Source: an uncultured Prevotella sp. (lineage in GTDB: Bacteria > Bacteroidota > Bacteroidia > Bacteroidales > Bacteroidaceae). From it: 5,343 bases of DNA. Position numbers and translations under genes: made by a program. The notes under the pieces are model-generated. The model did no database searches, was not told the DNA's origin, and saw only the letters and a list, made by a program, of their open reading frames with translations. Below are positions 1 through 5,343 of the stretch, one piece after another (position 1 is the stretch's first letter; the number at the start of each line of letters is the position of its first letter). The stretch is from NCBI GenBank assembly GCA_945788545.1, contig CALZMK010000137.1, positions 1-5,343 of the forward strand, written 5' to 3'.

Positions 1-66
1 ACCGATGATGAGACAGTGGAGCCGTCTCTCGATGGAGAAGTTACGGTGAAGAGATTTATTATTTGA
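1..66 (+). CDS. Possible 3' end of a converging gene (partial, unidentified)
   Basis: Frame 1 of the plus strand is open from the first base to a TGA at 64-66. It reads as 21 residues of mixed, coding-like composition, beginning TDDETVEPSLDG and ending VTVKRFII. If real, it is the C-terminal tail of a gene entering from the left. It would converge on the xylanase gene and overlap its last 8 bases (59-66), so neither gene would have room for its own intergenic terminator. I recognise no family from such a short tail. An open frame of 63 bases is quite likely by chance, so confidence is low; sequence to the left would decide it. Confidence 0.3.
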   Translation, partial: TDDETVEPSLDGEVTVKRFII

Positions 67-2662
67 GAGTCTTCCTGATGCTCTTCTGTCCATTCTTGTA
101 TAATGTGACTTTGAGCACGGGACCGCGATAGCCTTTGCCTACAGGTACGCCTTGCATTGTGTATAGGGTCTGCTTTACGGGCTCACCGTAATCGGCAATG
201 TTTTCCTCAATGCCGTCGCTGCCTTCGATGTCAGTGCCGCTGGCCTGACGCACGGCGGCGTGCAATCCGTAGTATGCCGGTTTCTCTTTGAGTTGGGCAT
301 CAAAGAGTAGGGGATTACCACTGCTTCTCCACGAACGGTTGTCGGTGAGTCCCCATATCATTAGTTCATTACAGTGGTCGTGCTTGAACGACACCTGGGC
401 GATGTTGAAGTAGTCCTGTGCCTGCTGCTTTTGGTTGGATGCGGTGTTGCCGTCCATGCCGAGGTCAAGTTCGGTGATTACACACTTAAGACCGAGGTCA
501 TTATATCGCTTAATGTTTTTCTCCAGTCTTCCCGGGTCAACGCCATAGACATCGAGATGGCACTGCAATCCGACTCCGTCGATAGGTACACCGCGATCCT
601 TAAGACTCTTGGCGAGATTATAGAAGGCTTCTGCCTTGGCGTCGCCTTTGAACTCCACACCGTAGTCGTTGAGGATGAGCACTGCATTTGGGTCGGCCTT
701 ATGAGCCCATACGAAGGCAGAGTCGAGGAAATCCTCGCCGATGACTGTCCATATTGACGGACGCAAGGTGTAGCCATCGGGATTGGTCCATACAACACCT
801 TGATCGTCGCTTAGCACCTCGTTGCATACGTCCCACTCGTGAACCTTGCCCTTCCAGTGGCCGACAACATTCTCGATATGCGTCTTCATGATGTCGAGCA
901 GTTGCTCGCGGCTCCAGTTTTTATTGTTCTTGGTACCATCGGATGAGAGCCACTCAGCCACCTGTTTGTGCCATACAAGAGTGTGTCCCCTGACGCGCAT
1001 GTTGTTCTTTGTGGCGAAGTTAACAAGACGGTCGCCATGATAGAAGTCAAACTGGCCTTTAGACGGTTCGACGTATGCAAACTTCATCTCGTTCTCGCAT
1101 ACCACCATGTTGAAGTCGCGTGCTATGCGTTGGGCTTCCTTGTTGTTGGCATCGTCCACATTGATGCTCCATACGGGCACACATGTGCCCACATACTTGT
1201 CGATTTTGTCGGCGTAGGTGCGTATAGGGGTGTTGTCGGTCATCTCGAGCTCGAGGTCGAAGATTGTCTCCACGAAGGGATTGTCATCCTCGTCACCGTC
1301 ATCTATTGTTACGTCGCCCTGACCGCCGTATTCCTCTGATATCACCGTGGCTACGAGTTCAATTCTTCCGTTCTCTCCCTCGCGTTCCTTAACCTCCCAT
1401 GTATATGCCTTGGGATAGATGATTTCGAATTTCCATTCCAGGTTGTTTTTTGCCTCCTTGCCAGCAGCACTGAGAAGCACTATCTCGTCGCCTTTGTTTA
1501 GCTTGGCATCCTCGGTGAGATGGATCACCACGCGTGGCATCTTGTCCGAGGTGTTGAAATTCTCGTCTATGTTGTTGTATGCCACATTGCCTTCCACTTC
1601 AATGGCATCGTGGTAGTTGGCACTGCGTATTTTCATGTTCAGGATTGCCGTGGGGCGCAAAGTGAGAGTGGGATTTGTGCCCTTCACATAGTCTGCGATA
1701 TGCAGGATGCCGATATTATCGTCACCGGGAGCCATTGTACCAAACACCTCGGTGGGAAGGGCTATAGAACCGTCACCGCCTATTGTTCCTGCTTTTCTCA
1801 CAACGACACCATTGTTGTCGCCGCTTTTGTATCCCGTTGCACCGTTGAGTTTTTTTGATTTTGCCTCGGCAGCATCATTGCATATGAGCACCTTGCCGTC
1901 GAGGATGGTGATACCGCCGGTAATGAGGTTGTCATTGCCCGTGATACGGTAGGTGCCTTTGCCCTCCTTGATAAGTCCTACCTTCATGGCCATGTTGTCC
2001 TGCCATGGGGCGATGCGTCCGGCGAGCGTGGCGTTGTAGTCGCCATTGCCTATCATGTAATAGCTGTTTTGTGCAGATTTGCTCTTATAGTATCCCGTCA
2101 GCACACTGCCTTTCTCCATTTCCAATTTGCCCACGCGCATACCTCTGAGTCCCTGTTCGGCAGCCATGGTGCTACCCTCGTGCAGATAGAGCGATGCATT
2201 GGCAAGACACTTGTTCACCTTGCCGTCGTTGGCACTTTGTATTGGGTCGTCGGCAATGAATGTCTTGCCGTTATGCATCCAAACGAGACCATAGAAACCG
2301 CAGCTGCCCTCTACCTCTTTATATGGATATACATGCAGGTCGCCGGTGAATTTTGTCCAGTCGGGATATGCCTTGCTGCTGTTTCCAAGGAAAGTTCTCT
2401 CGCCTCCAGACATGAGGTTGATTCTTCCGCTGCCTTCCACAACACTGCTCCAATATGTATAGCGCGAGGTCTTTATTGTCAGTTCCTTTCCCTCGACAGC
2501 CAGGATGGGGCTGCTGATGACGGTGTAGTTACTGGAAGTGTTTTTTACGCAGTAGTCAAGAGTTTGTCCGTCGGCAATAATATACGAATCTTGATTTGCT
2601 TTCATGCTGCATGGCACTGAAAGCAACGACAACATACAGAATAGTAGTCTTACTTTTTTCAT
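59..2662 (-). CDS. Secreted GH10 endo-beta-1,4-xylanase with N-terminal autotransporter-type beta-strand repeats
   Basis: This 867-residue protein should cleave internal beta-1,4 bonds of xylan outside the cytoplasm by the retaining GH10 mechanism. Residues 1-22 form a signal peptide (basic MKKVR, hydrophobic core, likely cut after SMKA). Cys18 follows Pro, so there is no good lipobox. Residues 25-440 look like a beta-strand-rich stalk: GSGRINLMSGG near 78-87, a clear passenger-associated repeat at 231-262 (GKGTYRITGN...GGITILDGKV), then GTIGGDGSI and GTMAPGDDNIGILHI at 292-322. An acidic linker (443-461) leads to the GH10 barrel, about 474-803. The barrel has ENEMK (523-527), RGHTLVWH (558-565), WDVCNE with acid/base Glu615, GLQCHLD (698-704), VITELD with nucleophile Glu731, and WGLTDNRSW (770-778). 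All key residues are present, so it should be active. The GH10 domain has no carbohydrate-binding-module insertion. The last ~35 residues (LYTMQGVPVGKGY...) resemble type IX sorting tails. The start fits the signal peptide and follows an A-rich GAAGAAAAA leader. I saw no convincing promoter in the 167-base gap upstream. Confidence 0.93.
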   Translation of the reverse strand: MKKVRLLFCMLSLLSVPCSMKANQDSYIIADGQTLDYCVKNTSSNYTVISSPILAVEGKELTIKTSRYTYWSSVVEGSGRINLMSGGERTFLGNSSKAYPDWTKFTGDLHVYPYKEVEGSCGFYGLVWMHNGKTFIADDPIQSANDGKVNKCLANASLYLHEGSTMAAEQGLRGMRVGKLEMEKGSVLTGYYKSKSAQNSYYMIGNGDYNATLAGRIAPWQDNMAMKVGLIKEGKGTYRITGNDNLITGGITILDGKVLICNDAAEAKSKKLNGATGYKSGDNNGVVVRKAGTIGGDGSIALPTEVFGTMAPGDDNIGILHIADYVKGTNPTLTLRPTAILNMKIRSANYHDAIEVEGNVAYNNIDENFNTSDKMPRVVIHLTEDAKLNKGDEIVLLSAAGKEAKNNLEWKFEIIYPKAYTWEVKEREGENGRIELVATVISEEYGGQGDVTIDDGDEDDNPFVETIFDLELEMTDNTPIRTYADKIDKYVGTCVPVWSINVDDANNKEAQRIARDFNMVVCENEMKFAYVEPSKGQFDFYHGDRLVNFATKNNMRVRGHTLVWHKQVAEWLSSDGTKNNKNWSREQLLDIMKTHIENVVGHWKGKVHEWDVCNEVLSDDQGVVWTNPDGYTLRPSIWTVIGEDFLDSAFVWAHKADPNAVLILNDYGVEFKGDAKAEAFYNLAKSLKDRGVPIDGVGLQCHLDVYGVDPGRLEKNIKRYNDLGLKCVITELDLGMDGNTASNQKQQAQDYFNIAQVSFKHDHCNELMIWGLTDNRSWRSSGNPLLFDAQLKEKPAYYGLHAAVRQASGTDIEGSDGIEENIADYGEPVKQTLYTMQGVPVGKGYRGPVLKVTLYKNGQKSIRKTLK

Positions 2663-2774
2663 TTTTTCTTCACTTAGTGTTTTGGTTACAATAATAAATG
2701 GTATAGGTAAAAGTAATAACTGTAAAGTTAGTGATAGTGTAGTATTAAGGTTTTTCTTATGTTGGAGTTAATGT

Positions 2775-2806
2775 AGTGCGGTATTGTAGCATGACAATAC
2801 CGCACT
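2775..2806 (-). terminator. Perfect 13-bp hairpin after the Lys/Cys-rich gene (probable terminator or mRNA 3' end)
   Basis: AGTGCGGTATTGT (2775-2787) and ACAATACCGCACT (2794-2806) are exact inverted repeats around a 6-base loop. The stem starts 23 bases past the stop codon of the small Lys/Cys-rich gene and lies 112 bases before the xylanase start, both on the minus strand. Its place fits transcription termination or 3'-end protection for the upstream gene. There is no U-run directly after the stem on either strand: minus-strand sequence continues ACATTAACTCC, with AGAAAAACC further on. A canonical intrinsic terminator is therefore not shown, and an operator-like inverted repeat ahead of the xylanase is an alternative. 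The rest of the 2663-2829 gap is AT-rich. It contains only weak matches to the Bacteroidota -7 element (for example TAACTTTA, minus strand, 2730-2723) and no paired -33 TTTG. Confidence 0.5.
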
Positions 2807-2829
2807 GGGATATATCTGCCTGAGAATGA

Positions 2830-3171
2830 TTATTTCTTAGCCTTGTCACAAGCTTTCTTGCAGCATTTCTCGGCTTTCTTGCATTCAGCGGCAGCCTTCT
2901 TGCATTTCTCAGCCTTCTTGCAGCACTCGGCAGTCTTCTTCATGCAAGCCTTTTTGCACTCTTCTGCCTTCTTCTTGTCGCAAGCCTTTTTCTCGCAAGC
3001 TTTATTCTCGCAAGCCTTCTTGCACTCGGCTGCCTTCTTGCACTCGGCTGCCTTCTGGCAGCACTCTTTCTTGTCGCACTTCTTCTCGCAAGTCTTCTTG
3101 CAGTCGTTCTGTGCGTTGGCTGAGATGGCGATTGCCATCATCACAGCCATTGATACAATAAACTTCTTCAT
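2830..3171 (-). CDS. Small secreted Lys/Cys/Ala-rich repeat protein of unknown function
   Basis: This 113-residue protein has a clear signal peptide (MKKFIVSMAVMMAIAISANA, cut before QND), so it should leave the cytoplasm. The mature 93 residues hold 34 Lys, 19 Cys, 17 Ala, 12 Glu and 4 Asp, plus only seven others. There is no Gly, Pro, aromatic residue or large aliphatic residue. The chain is built from degenerate CKKA/AECKKA units with three CC pairs (37-38, 83-84, 103-104). Cys residues are mostly 4-7 apart, compatible with one long helix carrying Cys along a strip, and not with CxxC zinc or ferredoxin sites. Net charge is about +18. I know no characterised family. Metal binding, disulfide cross-linking, or binding to anionic envelope polymers are guesses from composition. 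The gene lies 93 bases after the transporter, with no convincing promoter between them, so it may be read from the upstream operon; the hairpin at 2775-2806 would end that transcript. The signal peptide makes a real gene likely despite low complexity. Confidence 0.8.
   Translation of the reverse strand: MKKFIVSMAVMMAIAISANAQNDCKKTCEKKCDKKECCQKAAECKKAAECKKACENKACEKKACDKKKAEECKKACMKKTAECCKKAEKCKKAAAECKKAEKCCKKACDKAKK
3014..3049 (-). repeat. 18-bp perfect tandem repeat inside the Lys/Cys-rich gene
   Basis: GCCTTCTTGCACTCGGCT occurs twice head to tail (3014-3031, 3032-3049), followed by a partial third copy starting GCCTTCT at 3050. Each unit encodes the six residues AECKKA. The core GCCTTCTTGCA (codons for CKKA) recurs exactly at 2894-2904 and 2912-2922, and with one change at 2948-2958. 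This suggests that the protein grew by duplication of a short codon block. Confidence 0.85.
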
Positions 3172-3183
3172 AATACTCTTTTT

Positions 3184-3210
3184 TTAATTTTTAATTCTTA
3201 ATTTTTAATT
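3184..3210. repeat. AT-rich direct repeat upstream of the Lys/Cys-rich gene
   Basis: TTAATTTTTAATT (13 bases) occurs twice, at 3184-3196 and 3198-3210, separated by a single C and preceded by a T-run from 3179. Read on the minus strand, it forms the A-rich leader just before the Lys/Cys-rich start codon and may act as an unstructured, UP-element-like or translation-enhancing leader. From memory, AATTAAAAATTAAGAATTAA-type strings are frequent between genes in Prevotella and Bacteroides genomes, so this may be a widespread simple repeat with no gene-specific role. Confidence 0.8.
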
Positions 3211-3231
3211 GACTTCGTCGAACGTTGTTTC

Positions 3232-3297
3232 TTAATTCTTTATGTTCGCTTCCTCAAGTCCATATTAATTCTTTATGTTCGCTTCCTCAAGTCCATA
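3232..3297 (-). repeat. 33-bp perfect tandem duplication spanning the transporter's stop codon
   Basis: Bases 3232-3264 and 3265-3297 are identical over all 33 positions and directly adjacent. The copy at 3265-3297 is the coding end of the transporter (YGLEEANIKN plus TAA). The copy at 3232-3264 lies just after that stop, in the same frame, and would encode the same ten residues and a second TAA. The duplication length is exactly 11 codons. Identity over the full length points to a recent event or to maintained identity, since the outer copy is outside the reading frame in use. Confidence 0.95.
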
Positions 3298-4680
3298 ACT
3301 GTTCTTCTTGTCGATTATCTTGAGATAGAGGGCAAGGAAGAAGGCGGCGATGCCGAAGCATGCGAAGATTACCAACGGGGTGGTGTAGTTGTAGGGGATG
3401 AACTCAGCTCCAGCCTCCTTGGCTGCTATGACGGCGGGGTTGTCGGCATTTGAAGACGCCAACACACTACCGATGAGCATAGGAACGAAGCACAGACCGA
3501 TATTCTGCACCCAGAAGATGAGACAGTAGGCACTGCCAAGCACCTTCTCGTCGATAATCTTGGGGACACTGGGCCACAGCGCAGCGGGAACAAGCGCGAA
3601 CGACACACCAAGCAGGACGATGGTGGAGTAGGCGATGACATAGCTGTGGGTGGCGGGCAAAACGAATGCAAAAACGAGGTGGCAGCAAATCAGAAGGATG
3701 GCACCCCATATGAGCATTGTGGCTCCCTTGCCCTTGTGGTCGAGGAACGAACCGAGGAACGGGGTGATGACTGCCGCACCAATGGGGAACCAACGGAAGA
3801 TGTTGCTGGCGTCGGACGGAGAGATACCGTCGAGGTTACACTGCAGCATGTTGGCGCCATAGCGCTGGAAGGGGAAGATGGCAGAGTAATAGAGTACGCA
3901 AAGGAGGGCTACCACCCAGAAGATGCGGCTCGTGAGGATAATCTTAAGGTCGGATGCCTTGAATTCCTCCTCGTTGTCGCCATCAGCTCCGTCGATACCC
4001 ATCTGCTTGTCGAGTTTCTTGTCCATGAAGGTAAAGACGGTGAAGGTGATGAGACCGATGAAGAGAAGGGCTGTACAGAATCCTACAGGACCAGACACTC
4101 CGCCCATCTTGTCGGCGAGGATAGGAGATATCGAGAAGATGGCAAACACACCGATACGGGCGATAGCCATCTCAAGACCCATGGCAAGAGCCATTTCCTT
4201 ACCCTTGAACCACTTGGCGATTGCCTTGGACACGGTTGTACCAGCCATCTCGCATCCACAACCGAAGATCATGAATCCGAAGGATGCCAACTTGGCTGAG
4301 GCGGGCATGGATGTCCACCATGAGTCGAGCCATGTGGCGAATGACGAACCAGCAAAGGCGTCGCTAATGGCATAGAACTTGATACATGCTCCGATAAACA
4401 TCATCGAGGCTGAGAGTTCTCCGGTGAAGCGAATACCACACTTGTCGAGGATGACTCCTGCGACGATGAGGAATCCGAACACGTTGAGGATATACTCGCC
4501 GGCGGCATAGGTGCCGAACACATCGGGGCTCCAACCGCGCTCTTTCTCGATGAGCGACTGGAGGGGTGACATCACATCTACGAACATATAGCCGAAGAAC
4601 ATCATTGATGCCACAAGGACAAGGGCAGTCCATCTCGCGGCTGCGCTGTCATTCAGTTTTTTCTGGATTATTTCTGTCAT
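3265..4680 (-). CDS. MFS transporter resembling MFSD1 (putative dipeptide/peptide carrier)
   Basis: This 471-residue inner-membrane protein has twelve predicted membrane helices, at about 17-36, 56-78, 85-105, 131-148, 163-188, 196-218, 252-272, 292-312, 320-340, 347-370, 380-406 and 432-455. An acidic cytoplasmic loop (219-250, GADGDNEEEF) joins the two halves. The loop between helices 2 and 3 has the MFS motif A (GVILDKCGIRFTG, with Asp79 and Arg84), echoed by GSFLDHKGKG after helix 8. Segments WFKGKE (157-162), ARIG (174-177), YYSAIFPF (264-271) and ALWPSVP (367-373) match my recollection of eukaryotic MFSD1, a lysosomal dipeptide carrier; this comparison is from memory, not alignment. The S9 peptidase gene ends only 33 bases upstream on the same strand, consistent with an operon and with uptake of its dipeptide products. 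The ATG at 4680 precedes the first helix by a normal 16-residue cytoplasmic segment. There is no visible Shine-Dalgarno sequence. The final ten codons and stop are tandemly duplicated. An organic-acid or sugar carrier remains possible. Confidence 0.88.
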   Translation of the reverse strand: MTEIIQKKLNDSAAARWTALVLVASMMFFGYMFVDVMSPLQSLIEKERGWSPDVFGTYAAGEYILNVFGFLIVAGVILDKCGIRFTGELSASMMFIGACIKFYAISDAFAGSSFATWLDSWWTSMPASAKLASFGFMIFGCGCEMAGTTVSKAIAKWFKGKEMALAMGLEMAIARIGVFAIFSISPILADKMGGVSGPVGFCTALLFIGLITFTVFTFMDKKLDKQMGIDGADGDNEEEFKASDLKIILTSRIFWVVALLCVLYYSAIFPFQRYGANMLQCNLDGISPSDASNIFRWFPIGAAVITPFLGSFLDHKGKGATMLIWGAILLICCHLVFAFVLPATHSYVIAYSTIVLLGVSFALVPAALWPSVPKIIDEKVLGSAYCLIFWVQNIGLCFVPMLIGSVLASSNADNPAVIAAKEAGAEFIPYNYTTPLVIFACFGIAAFFLALYLKIIDKKNSYGLEEANIKN

Positions 4681-4691
4681 TTCAGAACTTT

Positions 4692-4715
4692 AATATTTTA
4701 ATATTTTAATATTTT
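4692..4715. repeat. AATATTTT x3 tandem repeat between peptidase and transporter
   Basis: Three perfect 8-bp copies of AATATTTT fill 4692-4715, followed by a partial AATTT. The array occupies most of the 33-base spacer and runs into the peptidase stop codon (TAA, minus strand, 4716-4714). On the minus strand it reads AAAATATT repeated, ending 11 bases before the transporter start codon. It may serve as an unstructured A/U-rich leader for the transporter, and copy-number slippage here would change the spacing between the two genes. Confidence 0.9.
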
Positions 4716-5343
4716 AATTTCGCGAAGCTACTTTCAGCCATCTGTCGAGCCATCCGAAGAAGGTGCGCTGCCAGAGGACGCCGTTCTGGGGCTTGAGCAC
4801 CCAGTGGTTCTCGTCGGGATAGATGAGAAGTTCGGCGGGGATGCCCTTCATGCGGGCGGCATTGAAGGCTCCCATACCCTGGTTGTAGTTGATGCGGTAG
4901 TCCATCTCGCCATGGATGCAGAGGATGGGTGTGTCCCATTTATCCACAAAGCGATGAGGCGACTGGGCATAGGTCTTGCGGGCGTCGGCAGTCTGGTTTT
5001 TGTTCCAGAAGGCATCGTCATATTCCCAATTGCTGAACCATGCCTCCTCGGTGTCGGTGTACATCGACTCGAGATTGAATGCACCATCGTGGGAGATGAA
5101 GCACTTGAAGCGCTTGTCGTGATTGCCGGCAAGCCAATATACGCTGAATCCGCCAAAGCTGGCGCCTACAGCTCCCATGCGGTCCTTATCTACATAAGGC
5201 AGATTCTGGGCAGCATCGTCGATAGCCGAGAGATAGTCGCGCATGCACTGGCCGGTCCAGTCGCTGCTGACAGCCTCGTTCCACTCATGTCCGAATCCGG
5301 GCAGACCGCGGCGGTTGGGGGCTATGATGACATATCCGTTGGC
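4714..5343 (-). CDS. S9 family peptidase, DPP5-like, C-terminal catalytic domain (5' end outside window)
   Basis: The frame is open from the right edge to TAA at 4714, giving the last 209 residues. A Met codon at 5244 is internal: coding continues upstream as ANGYVIIAPNRRGLPGFGHEW, a conserved S9 strand and loop, so the true start lies beyond the window. The fragment is the alpha/beta-hydrolase domain of the prolyl oligopeptidase family. The catalytic triad is complete: Ser62 of the fragment in GASFGG, Asp148 in GEMDYR and His180 in DENHW. Ser-Asp spacing of 86 and Asp-His spacing of 32 are normal for the family. NRRGLPGFG, the FISHDGAFNLESMY segment and PDENHWVLKPQN resemble DPP5-type dipeptidyl peptidases of Bacteroidales, which release dipeptides from the N-terminus of peptides in the periplasm. 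Other S9 members (acylaminoacyl peptidases) cannot be excluded without the N-terminal propeller. The signal peptide, if any, is not visible. It is probably co-transcribed with the transporter 33 bases downstream. Confidence 0.9.
   Translation of the reverse strand, partial: ANGYVIIAPNRRGLPGFGHEWNEAVSSDWTGQCMRDYLSAIDDAAQNLPYVDKDRMGAVGASFGGFSVYWLAGNHDKRFKCFISHDGAFNLESMYTDTEEAWFSNWEYDDAFWNKNQTADARKTYAQSPHRFVDKWDTPILCIHGEMDYRINYNQGMGAFNAARMKGIPAELLIYPDENHWVLKPQNGVLWQRTFFGWLDRWLKVASRN

Noticed and set aside
10..28. GAGAC...GTCTC inverted repeat as a terminator after the xylanase
   Set aside because: It is only a 5-bp stem with a 9-base loop and no U-run, too weak to call.
2608..2613. Cys18 of the xylanase signal peptide as a lipoprotein attachment site
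   Set aside because: It is preceded by Val-Pro in place of a small residue at -1, and no acidic surface-export motif follows. A signal peptidase I site after SMKA fits better.
2069..2620. Plus-strand open frame of 183 codons opposite the xylanase N-terminal region
   Set aside because: It is fully antisense to the continuous xylanase frame with its signal peptide, and it shows no motif of its own.
2723..2730. TAACTTTA on the minus strand as a Bacteroidota -7 promoter element for the xylanase
   Set aside because: The final G of TAnnTTTG is missing and there is no TTTG about 20 bases upstream, so the match is no better than chance in AT-rich DNA.
2843..3187. Plus-strand open frame of 114 codons rich in Phe, Leu, His, Ser and Ala, opposite the Lys/Cys-rich gene
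   Set aside because: It is the antisense shadow of the AAG/TGC-rich minus-strand gene: CTT and GCA codons mirror Lys and Cys codons. The minus-strand frame has a proper signal peptide and this one has none.
3211..3231. TTCG/CGAA inverted repeat after the transporter as a terminator
   Set aside because: The short arms leave almost no loop and no U-tract follows the stem, so a stable hairpin is unlikely.
3646..4299. Plus-strand open frame of 217 codons within the transporter gene
   Set aside because: It lies wholly opposite a clear 12-TM transporter. Its highly charged Glu/Gly/His composition is that expected from reading hydrophobic codons in antisense, and it has no recognisable domain.
5242..5244. 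ATG at 5244 as the start of the S9 peptidase
   Set aside because: The same frame is open upstream to the window edge and encodes the conserved NGYVIIAPNRRG segment of S9 peptidases, so this Met is internal.

Overview
The window looks like a Bacteroidota chromosome, most likely a Prevotella-type (Bacteroidales) gut, rumen or oral anaerobe. The signs are a secreted GH10 xylanase with a short C-terminal tail resembling type IX secretion sorting tails, a DPP5-like S9 peptidase, AT-rich intergenic repeats built from TTAATT and AATATT words, and A-rich translation starts without a clear Shine-Dalgarno sequence. This assignment is inference from gene content and style; there is no rRNA or other marker gene.

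Layout: all four well-supported genes lie on the minus strand, so transcription runs from high to low coordinates. From the right edge they are (1) the C-terminal 209 codons of an S9 prolyl-oligopeptidase-family peptidase, probably DPP5-like (4714-5343, cut by the window edge); (2) 33 bases later, a 471-residue 12-TM major facilitator protein resembling MFSD1 (3265-4680); (3) 93 bases later, a 113-residue secreted protein made almost only of Lys, Cys, Ala and Glu (2830-3171); (4) after a 167-base gap with a perfect 13-bp hairpin, an 867-residue secreted GH10 endo-xylanase whose N-terminal half is an autotransporter-type beta-strand-repeat region (59-2662). At the left edge, a plus-strand frame open to base 66 may be the tail of a converging gene.

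How the genes may work together: the peptidase and transporter fit a pair in which a DPP-type peptidase releases dipeptides and an MFSD1-like carrier imports them. The xylanase is a separate polysaccharide-degrading function in its own transcription unit. The role of the Lys/Cys-rich protein is unknown.

The most notable points are the perfect 33-bp tandem duplication that includes the transporter's stop codon, the extreme composition of the small secreted protein, the fusion of autotransporter-type repeats to a GH10 enzyme without a beta-barrel, and the peptidase-transporter pairing. I saw no tRNA, rRNA, CRISPR array or transposase. There is no gene-free stretch longer than 300 bases.
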